Assembly (NCBI GenBank): GCA_002293615.1
Contig: DBDN01000057.1
Location: forward strand, 1-9,225
Direction: 5' to 3'
From: Betaproteobacteria bacterium UBA931
GTDB lineage: Bacteria; Pseudomonadota; Gammaproteobacteria; Burkholderiales; Casimicrobiaceae
DNA length: 9,225 nt
Both the position numbers and the translations under genes were made by a program. A model generated the notes under the pieces. It made no database searches. It was not told the origin of the DNA and saw only the letters and a list, made by a program, of their open reading frames with translations. The first letter of the stretch is position 1, and each line of letters starts with the position of its first letter. Of the stretch, positions 1 through 6,695 are shown piece after piece.

Positions 1-439
1 CCTGAAATACATCCTGGAGTAGTGATTGCAATTGCGTTGCCGAACGCCGCCCCAGTTTTTTTTTAATTGTCGTTAATGCTTCTCGTCCACGTTCGGTCAT
101 GCATAATGGGAAAAGAGGCAGGGCAGCACGAACAGATACCGGCGGAAGTGCCAAGCTTCCTGCCATACCGATATCGGCTTGATAGTAATCACTGACAAAC
201 CGGATTAGCTCCAGGATATCGGCGGAAAGCGGTAAAACATCGTGTACTTTTTCGATCACCTGGATTTTTTCGGCGGCAAACGCGCTGTGCGACACAATTT
301 CCAGCGCCAGGCCATCACAAGTTCGCTTTCCCAGCCGTACCCGGATAATGGTGCCGGGTACGACTTTTTGATCGGATTCGATCCGATAATCAAAAAGATG
401 ATTTACCGCAACCGGCAATGCAACACGGGCTATTTTCAT
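1..439 (-). CDS. priA: Primosomal protein N' (replication restart helicase PriA), N-terminal part only
   Basis: PriA is the superfamily 2 helicase that recognises stalled or collapsed forks and reloads DnaB through the primosome. Reading leftwards from the ATG at 437-439, the protein begins MKIARVALPVAVNHLFDYRI. This matches the start of the PriA 3'-DNA-end-binding domain, followed by the typical turn into a small beta barrel (VVPGTIIRVRLGKR). A helical stretch (ILELIRFVSDYYQADIG, about residues 80-95) and the LTERGREAL-like start of the winged-helix domain (about 120-130) follow. Only 146 codons are present; full PriA is about 700 residues or more, so the helicase core lies outside the window. 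An overlapping ATG at 441-443 is in another frame and closes quickly. The Shine-Dalgarno sequence is weak (GAG). It lies downstream of hemE on the same strand with a 295-base gap, so it probably has its own promoter. The identity is confident from N-terminal similarity only. Confidence 0.9.
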   Translation of the reverse strand, partial: MKIARVALPVAVNHLFDYRIESDQKVVPGTIIRVRLGKRTCDGLALEIVSHSAFAAEKIQVIEKVHDVLPLSADILELIRFVSDYYQADIGMAGSLALPPVSVRAALPLFPLCMTERGREALTTIKKKLGRRSATQLQSLLQDVFQ

Positions 440-462
440 ACATAGCTCGTATGGCGATTACT

Positions 463-490
463 GATATACGGTAAAAGGGGCATCTGTGGA
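463..490 (-). promoter_or_regulatory. Possible priA promoter overlapping a DnaA box
   Basis: On the minus strand, TCCACA (485-490) is a 4-of-6 match to a -35 element. It is followed after 16 bases by TATATC (463-468) as a -10, ending 23 bases before the priA ATG. The -35 lies inside the near-consensus DnaA box at 485-493. Both elements are imperfect, so this is a suggestion by inspection only. Confidence 0.3.
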
Positions 491-668
491 TAGTTTTGTG
501 GAAAAAAGAAAAAACCTGTTATTCTCTCGACATCATTTTTTGAGCCTTTTTAACGACAAAAGCAGGAAAAATAATTTTATATTTAAAATTCAATTGGTTA
601 TGAATAAAAGTTAAACCCGTTCTTCCATACCCTCTTGTAAGTGCGTTTTATAGATAAAATGTGAATAA
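485..668. other. Cluster of DnaA boxes with an AT-rich core; candidate origin-like or DnaA-regulated region
   Basis: The 295-base gap between hemE and priA contains four matches, on one strand, to the DnaA box TTWTNCACA. Two are perfect: TTTTCCACA (497-505) and TTATTCACA (660-668). Two have one mismatch: CTATCCACA (485-493) and TTATTCATA (599-607). The first two are only three bases apart, a spacing common in origins. Between them lies a strongly AT-rich stretch (about 565-609) that could serve as an unwinding element. In Caulobacter and Rickettsia oriC lies beside hemE, and in betaproteobacteria the hemE-priA region is often not far from the origin. The alternative is that DnaA regulates priA. 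No GATC sites are seen in the gap, and no dnaA, dnaN or gidA is in the window. Confidence 0.45.
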
Positions 669-734
669 GTCTTTCGTATTTCCTTTAATTGAGGGTGACG
701 GAGTCCTCACTTTGCTTGAAAAGACGCTCCTGAA

Positions 735-1790
735 TCAGTTTAGTATTTCTCTGGAAACGCGATGCACCGTTTCAACCAAGGCGGCCACATGTTCCGGCGG
801 CGTTTGTGGCACGATACCGTGCCCTAAATTAAAAATATGCCCCGGCGCGCCGCCTGCGGCGCGCAATATGGCTTCAGTTTCCCGCACCACAGTCTTCTCA
901 TCGGTCAACAAAATCAACGGATCCAGGTTGCCTTGTAATGCAACTTGATGGCCAACGCGTTGCCGCGCTTGCGCGATATCCGTTGTCCAGTCGAGCCCAA
1001 GCGCATGGGCGCCGCTTCTTGCCATATCCTCCAGCCATTGGCCGCCGCCTTTGGTAAAGATGATGGTCGGCACTTTTTCTCCTGCGGCGTTGGGTTGTAG
1101 CCGACGCAATACCTCTTTCATGGCGTCCAACGAAAAAGAATGGTAAGCCGCGCTCGACAACAGGCCGCCCCAGGTATCGAAAATCATTACGGCATCAGCG
1201 CCTGCGGCGATTTGCTCATTGAGATATGCGGCGACGGCATCAGTATTGATATTGATCAGATGTGTCATTAAATCCGGACGGGCATACGCCAAACGGCGCG
1301 CATTCGGGAAGCCATCACTGCTGCCGCCTTCAATCATGTAACACGCCAAAGTGAACGGACTGCCGGAAAATCCAATCAGCGGGACGCGTTGGTTCAACGC
1401 TTTTTTAATGCTGGCAACCGCATCGAAGACATAGCGCAACCGGTTCATATCGGGCAAAGAAAGCGCCCGAATGGACGTCTCGTCATTGGTTTTGTGCGCG
1501 AAATGCGGGCCCTCGCCGGGCGTGAAAGAAAGCTCAAGCCCCATGGCGTCGGGAATGGTCAAAATATCGGAGAACAGAATCGCGGCATCCAGCGGAAAGC
1601 GCTCCAGCGGCTGTAATGTGACTTCCGTTGCCAGTGCCGGCGACATTGCCAGCTTCATGAAACTGCCCGCGACTGCGCGTGTTTTATTGTATTCGGGCAG
1701 ATAGCGTCCAGCCTGACGCATTAGCCAGACAGGGGTATATCCGGTTTTTTCACGACGCAAAGCGCGTAAAAATGTATCGTTATGGGACAT
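735..1790 (-). CDS. hemE: Uroporphyrinogen-III decarboxylase HemE
   Basis: HemE removes the four acetate carboxyl groups of uroporphyrinogen III to give coproporphyrinogen III in cytoplasmic haem synthesis; no cofactor is needed. The 351-residue product is the family's usual length (about 354 in E. coli). Visible signatures are the substrate-binding MRQAGRYLPEY (residues 24-34), ILFSDILTIP with the conserved catalytic aspartate at about D75, GFSGSPFTLACYMIEGG (140-156) with the conserved tyrosine Y151, FDTWGG in the second half, and NLGHGI.P.TPPEHV near the C-terminus with the conserved histidine H324. The ATG at 1788-1790 is preceded by AAAGGA with six bases of spacing, which supports this start. 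The gene runs towards priA, as in betaproteobacteria. No convincing terminator follows the TGA at 735. The lipoprotein gene upstream is divergent. Confidence 0.97.
   Translation of the reverse strand: MSHNDTFLRALRREKTGYTPVWLMRQAGRYLPEYNKTRAVAGSFMKLAMSPALATEVTLQPLERFPLDAAILFSDILTIPDAMGLELSFTPGEGPHFAHKTNDETSIRALSLPDMNRLRYVFDAVASIKKALNQRVPLIGFSGSPFTLACYMIEGGSSDGFPNARRLAYARPDLMTHLININTDAVAAYLNEQIAAGADAVMIFDTWGGLLSSAAYHSFSLDAMKEVLRRLQPNAAGEKVPTIIFTKGGGQWLEDMARSGAHALGLDWTTDIAQARQRVGHQVALQGNLDPLILLTDEKTVVRETEAILRAAGGAPGHIFNLGHGIVPQTPPEHVAALVETVHRVSREILN
845..864. repeat. Perfect 9-base GC-rich inverted repeat inside hemE
   Basis: GCGCGCCGC (845-853) and GCGGCGCGC (856-864) are exact reverse complements separated by two bases. 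In RNA this would fold as an eight-pair GC stem with a four-base loop. It lies in the 3' part of hemE (codons for RAAGGAPG), so it may simply reflect alanine and glycine codons. No T run follows, so it is not a standard terminator. Confidence 0.6.
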
Positions 1791-1815
1791 TTAGGTTCCT
1801 TTTAAATCGTATATT

Positions 1816-1835
1816 TCAAACTCGATTCTGTTTGA
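1816..1835. promoter_or_regulatory. Inverted repeat TCAAAC-N8-GTTTGA upstream of hemE, possible operator
   Basis: TCAAAC (1816-1821) and GTTTGA (1830-1835) form a perfect 6-8-6 palindrome, 26 to 45 bases upstream of the hemE ATG. A weak minus-strand -10 candidate (TACGAT, 1806-1811) lies just downstream, which would put the palindrome over the -35 region. This is a typical place for a regulator to bind. No specific regulator can be named from this sequence. Confidence 0.3.
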
Positions 1836-1991
1836 GAGCAAATAAAAAAAAGCATTGTCGCTCAAGCGGCAAAAGTCGGCAAATCGTGACGCGTTAAACT
1901 GTCTGAAAATCCAACATAATGAAATCTGCCGCGCGGAAACGGGAAAAATACTTGCCACATTCAGCCAAGTTGAGGTCTAATCGCAAGAGTA

Positions 1992-2020
1992 TTGTCTATC
2001 TGTTTGTTCTTATATAAACT
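1992..2020 (+). promoter_or_regulatory. Possible promoter of the lipoprotein gene
   Basis: TTGTCT (1992-1997) resembles a -35 element. The AT-rich TATATAAACT (2011-2020) supplies possible -10 hexamers, with TAAACT (2015-2020) at a 17-base spacing or TATAAA (2013-2018) at 15. The start codon is about 65 bases further on. The 295-base gap between hemE and the lipoprotein gene (1791-2085) holds no gene that I can see. Confidence 0.35.
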
Positions 2021-2040
2021 TTTATGGACGAGCAGTAATT

Positions 2041-2060
2041 GATTCGGTTCGATTCGGTTT
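2041..2060 (+). repeat. 10-base tandem duplication in the lipoprotein leader
   Basis: GATTCGGTTC is followed directly by GATTCGGTTT, two copies differing only in the last base. They lie 26 bases before the lipoprotein start codon and so probably in its 5' leader. Two copies are too few to claim a function. Confidence 0.6.
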
Positions 2061-2085
2061 GTTTTTTACTCATTGGAAGGTAATC

Positions 2086-3426
2086 ATGTCTTTTTCACGT
2101 TTGACATCCTTATTTGGCCTGTGGTTGGTGATTGCGGCCACAGCATTATTAACAGCCTGCGGCGGAGGCAGCAGCGGTAGCCCGAGCAGACCGCCTTTTC
2201 AGCTTACTTTGATACATGCCGGCGTTGCGTTTTCCGGCGACACGTATGAGATCAGGATTACCGGTGGACGGGCGCCTTATACTTTTCAGTCCAGCAATCC
2301 TCTTATCATTTCCGATAGCAATATTAATTCCCAAGGTGATGGTCGTCTTAATATCATACCCGGAACGGTGAGTTCGGAAGTGCCGGTTTCTCTCATTATT
2401 ACGGATAGGAACGGAACGCCAGGAACTGCCATGATAACCGTCCGTCCATCGTACCTGTATCCGGGCACTATCTGGGTAACACCTTTACCGGGTGCGCCGG
2501 AAGAGTGTTCCTCCGCAGGGACTTCGGTCGGTGTGGAAACCGAAGGCTATGCTTCCATCTGTGTCGGCGCGGAAGGAATCGTTCAGGTGGTTCTGAAAAC
2601 AGCCGACGGTTTCAGTGCTGCAGGGCGACTGATTCGTTTTGACTGGGAGCAGGGGAGTTACTATTTCCCGGAATCTCAAGAGCCCGGGCAAAGGAGTATT
2701 ACCGTAACAACAGATGGTAGCGGCAAGGCATCGGCCACCATTAGAGCGCAAAGCAATGTGAAAACGCATGTTGCTCGTATTCGGGCAACGGAAGTATCAA
2801 GCGGTCAGAACGCGTCTCATTCGTTCATGATCGCGACGCAAAGCCTGTCGGTATTCCCGACGGACGTAAACTATACCGTTCCTTATTGCTCATCGCAAAA
2901 CGCGATTTTTTCGATATATGGAGGCATTCCGCCCTATCAGATTGTTACGGGCAGCCATCTCTCAGCTAACCCGGACATAGTTCCGGAGAGTGGCGGCTCT
3001 ACTGTAGTGACATCAGCGGATGGATGGTGTCTTACGAGTACCGGAGAAGGAAATATCCAAATCAGAGACGCGACCGGAAATACCATACATGCTACTTTTA
3101 CTATTGAAAGACAAGAGGTACAGGAACCGGAAGTGCCGGCAACGCCAGAGTTCACAGCGGCGGCGCCATGGGCGAGTGGTACGGTGGCATGCAATCTCAC
3201 GGATTCGTACAGCTTTGTGGCAACGGGTGGTACGGCGCCTTATCGTTTTTCGATAACGTCATCGGATCCCGCGGCAGTGACTGTTCCGGCGATAAATACC
3301 TTTGCGAGCTTTTCCGGCACAGGTTCGTTCAGGTTTACGGTCATGCCGCTTTCCGGAGAATCGGTGACAGTCAGGGTTTTTGATAGCCTTCTTGCCGAAA
3401 AAACGTTTACTCTTACTTGCCAGTAA
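2086..3426 (+). CDS. Uncharacterised secreted lipoprotein with Ig-like repeats
   Basis: I do not recognise a named gene. The 446-residue product starts with a short polar N-terminus, a hydrophobic segment (about residues 9-22) and the lipobox LTAC with Cys25. A flexible GGGSSGSPSRPP linker follows, so it should be exported by Sec, lipidated and anchored in the envelope. Three modules share the signature GG.xPYxF/I: GGRAPYTF (60-67), GGIPPYQI (279-286) and GGTAPYRF (381-388). Each sits in a beta-rich unit with alternating hydrophobic residues, typical of bacterial Ig-like folds. The segment at about 130-250 (TADGFSAAGRLIRF, TTDGSGKASATI) resembles an invasin-type Big_1 domain. Scattered cysteines suggest disulfides. 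The ATG at 2086 is chosen over the in-frame ATG at 2059 because GGAAGG lies eight bases upstream and the signal peptide then begins correctly. It is monocistronic and ends at a strong terminator. A surface or adhesive role is only an inference. Confidence 0.85.
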   Translation: MSFSRLTSLFGLWLVIAATALLTACGGGSSGSPSRPPFQLTLIHAGVAFSGDTYEIRITGGRAPYTFQSSNPLIISDSNINSQGDGRLNIIPGTVSSEVPVSLIITDRNGTPGTAMITVRPSYLYPGTIWVTPLPGAPEECSSAGTSVGVETEGYASICVGAEGIVQVVLKTADGFSAAGRLIRFDWEQGSYYFPESQEPGQRSITVTTDGSGKASATIRAQSNVKTHVARIRATEVSSGQNASHSFMIATQSLSVFPTDVNYTVPYCSSQNAIFSIYGGIPPYQIVTGSHLSANPDIVPESGGSTVVTSADGWCLTSTGEGNIQIRDATGNTIHATFTIERQEVQEPEVPATPEFTAAAPWASGTVACNLTDSYSFVATGGTAPYRFSITSSDPAAVTVPAINTFASFSGTGSFRFTVMPLSGESVTVRVFDSLLAEKTFTLTCQ

Positions 3427-3446
3427 ATTTTCTTGGCATGAGTCAC

Positions 3447-3475
3447 AAAAACGGCGCTTTCGGGCGCCGTTTTTT
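3447..3475 (+). terminator. Rho-independent terminator between the lipoprotein gene and apaH, probably bidirectional
   Basis: ACGGCGC (3451-3457) pairs with GCGCCGT (3464-3470). A further T-G pair closes a stable TTCG tetraloop (3459-3462). A run of T follows on the plus strand (3471-3475), and four A residues (3447-3450) give a T run on the minus strand. It lies 20 bases after the lipoprotein stop and 28 bases beyond the apaH stop, so it can end transcripts from both convergent genes. Confidence 0.92.
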
Positions 3476-3502
3476 ATGCTCAAACACAAATAATCCTGTT
3501 TT

Positions 3503-4327
3503 TTAAAATTTCTGTATCTTTTGCCCCGGCGCCTGGAACACCGCCCGGTCTTCCAGGCGTACTGCCGTCAACATGCCGCCCCATAAGGCGCCGGAATCGA
3601 TCATCAACACGTTGGGCAATATTGTCAGCCCAAGTGTTGACCAATGTCCGCAAACCAGTGTGTTTCTCGCTGTTTTCCGCTCGGAATACAGGAACCATGG
3701 GCGCATATTGGGCGGCGCGTATTTCGGGTGACGTTTCTCGGCAAAATCAAGATTGCCCAGCGCATCGCAGAAACGGATACGCGCCATAATATTGACAATC
3801 GCACGCAGGCGATCGTAACCGCGCAAATGATCATGCCAACGCGCCGGCCTATTGCCGTAGAGATGTTGAAAAAAAGCGAATACTTCCTCGCCATGATCGC
3901 TATGCAGTATCTGCTCGACCTCTTGCGCGTAACGTAAAGCATCGCAAACGCTCCATTCAGGCACAACGCCGGCATGCACGATTAAATGACCGCGCACGCG
4001 CGCTGCCAGAGGACGGCGGCGCAACCAGTTCAACAATTCGTCGCGATCGGGCGCATTGAGCACATCTTCGAGATGGTCGTTCTTTCCGGTTTTTTGTAAT
4101 CCGGCGGCGGCCATCAGTAAATGAAAATCGTGGTTGCCCAACACAGAATCGGCGGCATCCCCCAAAGCCATGATTTCGCGCAATACTGAGGCCGATGCCG
4201 GTCCGCGATTGACAAGATCACCGACAAACCAAAGCTTGTCGGTTTGCGTGGAAAAAGGCAGTAATTCAAGCAGCCGGCACAGCGCCTGATGACAGCCTTG
4301 CACATCGCCGATCACGTAGGTGACCAT
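3503..4327 (-). CDS. apaH: Bis(5'-nucleosyl)-tetraphosphatase, symmetrical (ApaH)
   Basis: ApaH hydrolyses diadenosine tetraphosphate (Ap4A) symmetrically to two ADP. It controls the level of this stress dinucleotide and removes Np4 caps from bacterial RNA. The 274-residue product has the calcineurin-type metallophosphatase motifs in order: GDVQGCH (residues 7-13), GDLVNRGP (36-43) and GNHDFH (64-69), which supply the Asp, Asn and His ligands of the two-metal centre. The C-terminal half has VCGHWSTLGL and IDSGALWGGMLTAVRL, which are typical of ApaH rather than of general phosphatases. Length agrees with the E. coli enzyme (about 280). The ATG at 4325-4327 directly begins the conserved MVTYVIGD; no strong Shine-Dalgarno sequence is seen. 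Here the gene stands alone, not in the ksgA-apaG-apaH cluster known from enteric bacteria, and is divergent from rep. Confidence 0.97.
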   Translation of the reverse strand: MVTYVIGDVQGCHQALCRLLELLPFSTQTDKLWFVGDLVNRGPASASVLREIMALGDAADSVLGNHDFHLLMAAAGLQKTGKNDHLEDVLNAPDRDELLNWLRRRPLAARVRGHLIVHAGVVPEWSVCDALRYAQEVEQILHSDHGEEVFAFFQHLYGNRPARWHDHLRGYDRLRAIVNIMARIRFCDALGNLDFAEKRHPKYAPPNMRPWFLYSERKTARNTLVCGHWSTLGLTILPNVLMIDSGALWGGMLTAVRLEDRAVFQAPGQKIQKF

Positions 4328-4341
4328 AGTTTCAATAAAAT

Positions 4342-4370
4342 TTCTGGAAAAGATAACGATACAGTAAAAT
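4342..4370 (+). promoter_or_regulatory. Possible rep promoter
   Basis: TAAAAT (4365-4370) is a good -10 candidate in the 117-base gap between apaH and rep. The matching -35 position (TTCTGG, 4342-4347, 17-base spacing) is poor. If used, transcription would start near 4377 and give a leader of about 70 bases before the rep ATG. Confidence 0.35.
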
Positions 4371-4384
4371 GCGCGCTTCTTGTA

Positions 4385-4403
4385 GCGGGCTTAACGAGCC
4401 TGC
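4385..4403 (+). promoter_or_regulatory. Hairpin in the rep leader
   Basis: GCGGGCT (4385-4391) pairs with AGCCTGC (4397-4403), giving seven pairs including one G-U, with a five-base loop TAACG. The sequence CGGTTTT follows at once, with four T residues (4407-4410). It lies downstream of the proposed promoter and 42 bases before the rep start. It could be a weak attenuator or an mRNA-stabilising stem; neither can be shown here. Confidence 0.35.
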
Positions 4404-4444
4404 CGGTTTTGCACCAACGCGCACAAAATCCGCTTGTCGATACG

Positions 4445-6460
4445 ATGAATTTTCCGCTCAATGCTGCACAACATGAGGCCACTCGCTATCTTGACGGCCC
4501 GCTGCTGGTTTTGGCCGGCGCTGGAAGCGGAAAAACGCGCGTGATTACCACGAAAATAGCGTATTTGATTGAGCACGGCATTGCGCCCGAAAAAATTCTG
4601 GCGATCACGTTCACCAACAAAGCGGCACAAGAAATGCATGAACGCGTTCGCGCGCTGCTTAAGAAAGACGAAACGCTCAACAAAATTACCGTTTGCACTT
4701 TTCATGCGCTCGGCCTGATCATTCTTCGCCAAGAGGCCAAACAACTTTCGCTTAAACCGCGCTTTTCGATTTTTTCGCCGCCGGATTTGGAAACGGTCGT
4801 GGCGGATCTGGCGGGCAGTTCCGGCAACGCAAAAACGTTGCAATGGCAAATCAGCCAATGGAAAAACGCATTGATTGCACCGGAGGTTGCGCTTGCCGAA
4901 GCGCAGAACGATGAAATGCTTCTGGCGGCACGTGCTTATGCTCGGTATGGAGACGTATTGCAGGCGTATCAGGCCGTCGATCTTGATGACTTGATTGTGC
5001 GCCCGGTACAATTTTTTGCCAGCAACGAAGCGGCGCGGGTGCGTTGGCGTAATCGTTATACGCACATTCTGATCGACGAGTATCAGGATACCAACCCGGC
5101 GCAATACGCGCTTTTGAAAACATTGACGGGCGAACAACCGTTTACGGCAGTGGGCGACGATGATCAGGCAATCTATGGTTGGCGCGGCGCAACGCTCGAT
5201 AATCTGGCAAAACTTCCCGAAGATTACCCAACGCTTAAGGTGATCAAGCTGGAGCAGAACTACCGCTCAACCGTACGTATTTTGCGTTCAGCCAACGCAC
5301 TGATTGCGAACAATCCCAAGCTGTTTGAAAAAAAACTATGGAGCGAGCACGGGCTCGGCGACCCTCTATGCGTAACTGCCGCTGCCGACGATGAAGCCGA
5401 AGCCGAAATGATTACGCATCGCCTGCTTGCACACAAGTTCGAACATCGTACGCAATTTTCTGATTACGCAATTCTTTATCGGGGCAATTTTCAATCGCGT
5501 GTTTTCGAAAACGCGTTACGCGCCAATCAGATTCCTTATGTTTTATCGGGTGGGCAATCGTTTTTCGAGCGCACCGAAATCAAGGATATTCTTGCGTATC
5601 TGCGCCTGATAGCAAACGATGATGATGATCCTTCATTCATTCGTGCGATGACGACACCCAAGCGCGGGGTCGGCGCGACAACGTTGGCGCACCTTGGTGA
5701 AATCGGCGCGCAAAAACATGAAAGCCTTTTTGCCGCGGTATTCTCTGCCGAATTCAAGGCGATTACCGCATCGCGCATTTATGAGGCGGTGCAATCTTTC
5801 TGCCGGCGCATCAATGAATTTCGTTACCGCGCCGAACGCGAACCGGCCGCACGACTGCTGGAAGAGTTGATCCGGGATATCAACTATGAGGACTGGCTGC
5901 TTGCGTCATACGAAAAACGCGAAGCGCAAAAACGAATCGATAACGTTCGTGATTTCATTCAATGGCTGGGCAAAAAAGGCGACGAAGAAAACAAAACATT
6001 GCTTGACCTTACCCAGATGCTGGCGTTGATCACTATGCTTGACGAAAAAGGTGAAAAAGTGGACGCCGTGCGCCTATCGACGTTGCACGCGGCCAAAGGT
6101 TTGGAGTTCCCACATGTTTTTTTGGCGGGTGTTGAAGAAGGAATTCTGCCGCATCGCGAGGCCATTGAGCGGCAGACCATTGAAGAAGAGCGACGCCTGA
6201 TGTATGTGGGCATCACGCGCGCGCAAAAAAGCCTTTCGTTTTATTACTGTAAACAACGCCAACGGGCGGGTGAGTGGGTTACGTGTACACCGTCGCGCTT
6301 TATCGGCGAATTGGCGCAGGATGATCTTCGTTATTCAGGGAGGCCGCTCAGCGACGAAGATGCCGCTGCTGAAAAGAATGCCGGAAATGCCCGCTTGCGG
6401 AACTTGCGCGCGATGCTGGCAAAAAAGCCGTCTGTGGACGCCAAAGAGGAATATCGCTAA
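4445..6460 (+). CDS. rep: ATP-dependent DNA helicase Rep (UvrD/PcrA superfamily 1A)
   Basis: Rep is a 3'-to-5' helicase that clears proteins from DNA ahead of replication forks and helps PriA-dependent restart. The 671-residue product is almost the length of E. coli Rep (673). All superfamily 1A motifs are intact: Q motif LNAAQHEA (5-12), Walker A GAGSGKT (25-31), Walker B IDEYQ (210-214), motif III GDDDQAIYGWRG (237-248), motif IV LEQNYRST (269-276), motif V LSTLHAAKGLEF (544-555) and motif VI YVGITRA (587-593). The frame is open upstream to 4289, overlapping apaH, but the ATG at 4445 gives MNFPLNAAQ, the expected Rep start. UvrD and PcrA are usually longer with an extended tail, and the length favours Rep. 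No clear Shine-Dalgarno sequence is present. It diverges from apaH and ends 27 bases before a tRNA. Confidence 0.95.
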   Translation: MNFPLNAAQHEATRYLDGPLLVLAGAGSGKTRVITTKIAYLIEHGIAPEKILAITFTNKAAQEMHERVRALLKKDETLNKITVCTFHALGLIILRQEAKQLSLKPRFSIFSPPDLETVVADLAGSSGNAKTLQWQISQWKNALIAPEVALAEAQNDEMLLAARAYARYGDVLQAYQAVDLDDLIVRPVQFFASNEAARVRWRNRYTHILIDEYQDTNPAQYALLKTLTGEQPFTAVGDDDQAIYGWRGATLDNLAKLPEDYPTLKVIKLEQNYRSTVRILRSANALIANNPKLFEKKLWSEHGLGDPLCVTAAADDEAEAEMITHRLLAHKFEHRTQFSDYAILYRGNFQSRVFENALRANQIPYVLSGGQSFFERTEIKDILAYLRLIANDDDDPSFIRAMTTPKRGVGATTLAHLGEIGAQKHESLFAAVFSAEFKAITASRIYEAVQSFCRRINEFRYRAEREPAARLLEELIRDINYEDWLLASYEKREAQKRIDNVRDFIQWLGKKGDEENKTLLDLTQMLALITMLDEKGEKVDAVRLSTLHAAKGLEFPHVFLAGVEEGILPHREAIERQTIEEERRLMYVGITRAQKSLSFYYCKQRQRAGEWVTCTPSRFIGELAQDDLRYSGRPLSDEDAAAEKNAGNARLRNLRAMLAKKPSVDAKEEYR

Positions 6461-6463
6461 AAT
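6435..6463 (+). promoter_or_regulatory. Likely tRNA-Arg promoter overlapping the rep stop codon
   Basis: TGGACG (6435-6440) matches four of six positions of the -35 consensus. TAAAAT (6458-6463) is a good -10 at the ideal 17-base spacing. The -10 includes the rep stop codon TAA. Transcription would begin about 18 bases before the mature tRNA, leaving a short 5' leader for RNase P. Confidence 0.5.
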
Positions 6464-6487
6464 CGACCCTCTGCTGAAAGGCAAAAG

Positions 6488-6564
6488 GCGCCCGTAGCTC
6501 AGTTGGATAGAGTGTTGGTTTCCGAAGCCAAAGGTCACAGGTTCGAATCCTGTCGGGCGCGCCA
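6488..6564 (+). tRNA. tRNA-Arg, anticodon CCG
   Basis: The 77-base cloverleaf is complete and reads CGG arginine codons. The acceptor stem is GCGCCCG (6488-6494) with CGGGCGC (6554-6560), followed by discriminator G and an encoded CCA (6562-6564). The D arm is GCTC/GAGT with one G-T pair. The anticodon stem is TTGGT/GCCAA around the loop TTCCGAA, with CCG at 6522-6524. The T arm is ACAGG-TTCGAAT-CCTGT. No strong terminator follows directly. Confidence 0.97.
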
Positions 6565-6635
6565 AGCGGTATTTTCAAAAGTGTGATTCACCCCGTGGTT
6601 GCTTTTCCATGGCGTTTCGCCTTTGCTTTTTTGTC

Positions 6636-6670
6636 TGCCGTCGTCGGCTGCCACGGCAAACAAGTACAAT
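6636..6670 (+). promoter_or_regulatory. ispB upstream region: inverted repeat next to a -10-like hexamer
   Basis: TGCCGT (6636-6641) and ACGGCA (6653-6658) form a perfect six-base inverted repeat with an 11-base spacer. TACAAT (6665-6670), a good -10 match, lies six bases beyond it and 25 bases before the ispB ATG. No good -35 is at the right distance; TTGTCT (6631-6636) is too far. The repeat would cover the -35 region, as an activator or repressor site might. Confidence 0.3.
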
Positions 6671-6695
6671 ATCCGTTTCACTAATTTACGTCATC

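Noticed and set aside
242..445. Plus-strand 67-codon frame
   Set aside because: It is antisense to the clear N-terminal PriA coding sequence.
661..948. Plus-strand frame starting with GTG in the hemE-priA gap
   Set aside because: Most of it is antisense to the conserved hemE C-terminus, and it has no ribosome binding site or recognisable domain.
4391..5137. Minus-strand open frame of 248 codons opposite rep
   Set aside because: It lies antisense to the conserved N-terminal motifs of Rep and shows low-complexity, basic shadow composition with no domain signature.
6335..6578. Two minus-strand frames across the tRNA-Arg gene, containing strings such as GFEPVTFG and IQLSYGR
   Set aside because: These strings are the well-known false translations of the antisense strand of tRNA genes. 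The tRNA cloverleaf explains the sequence.
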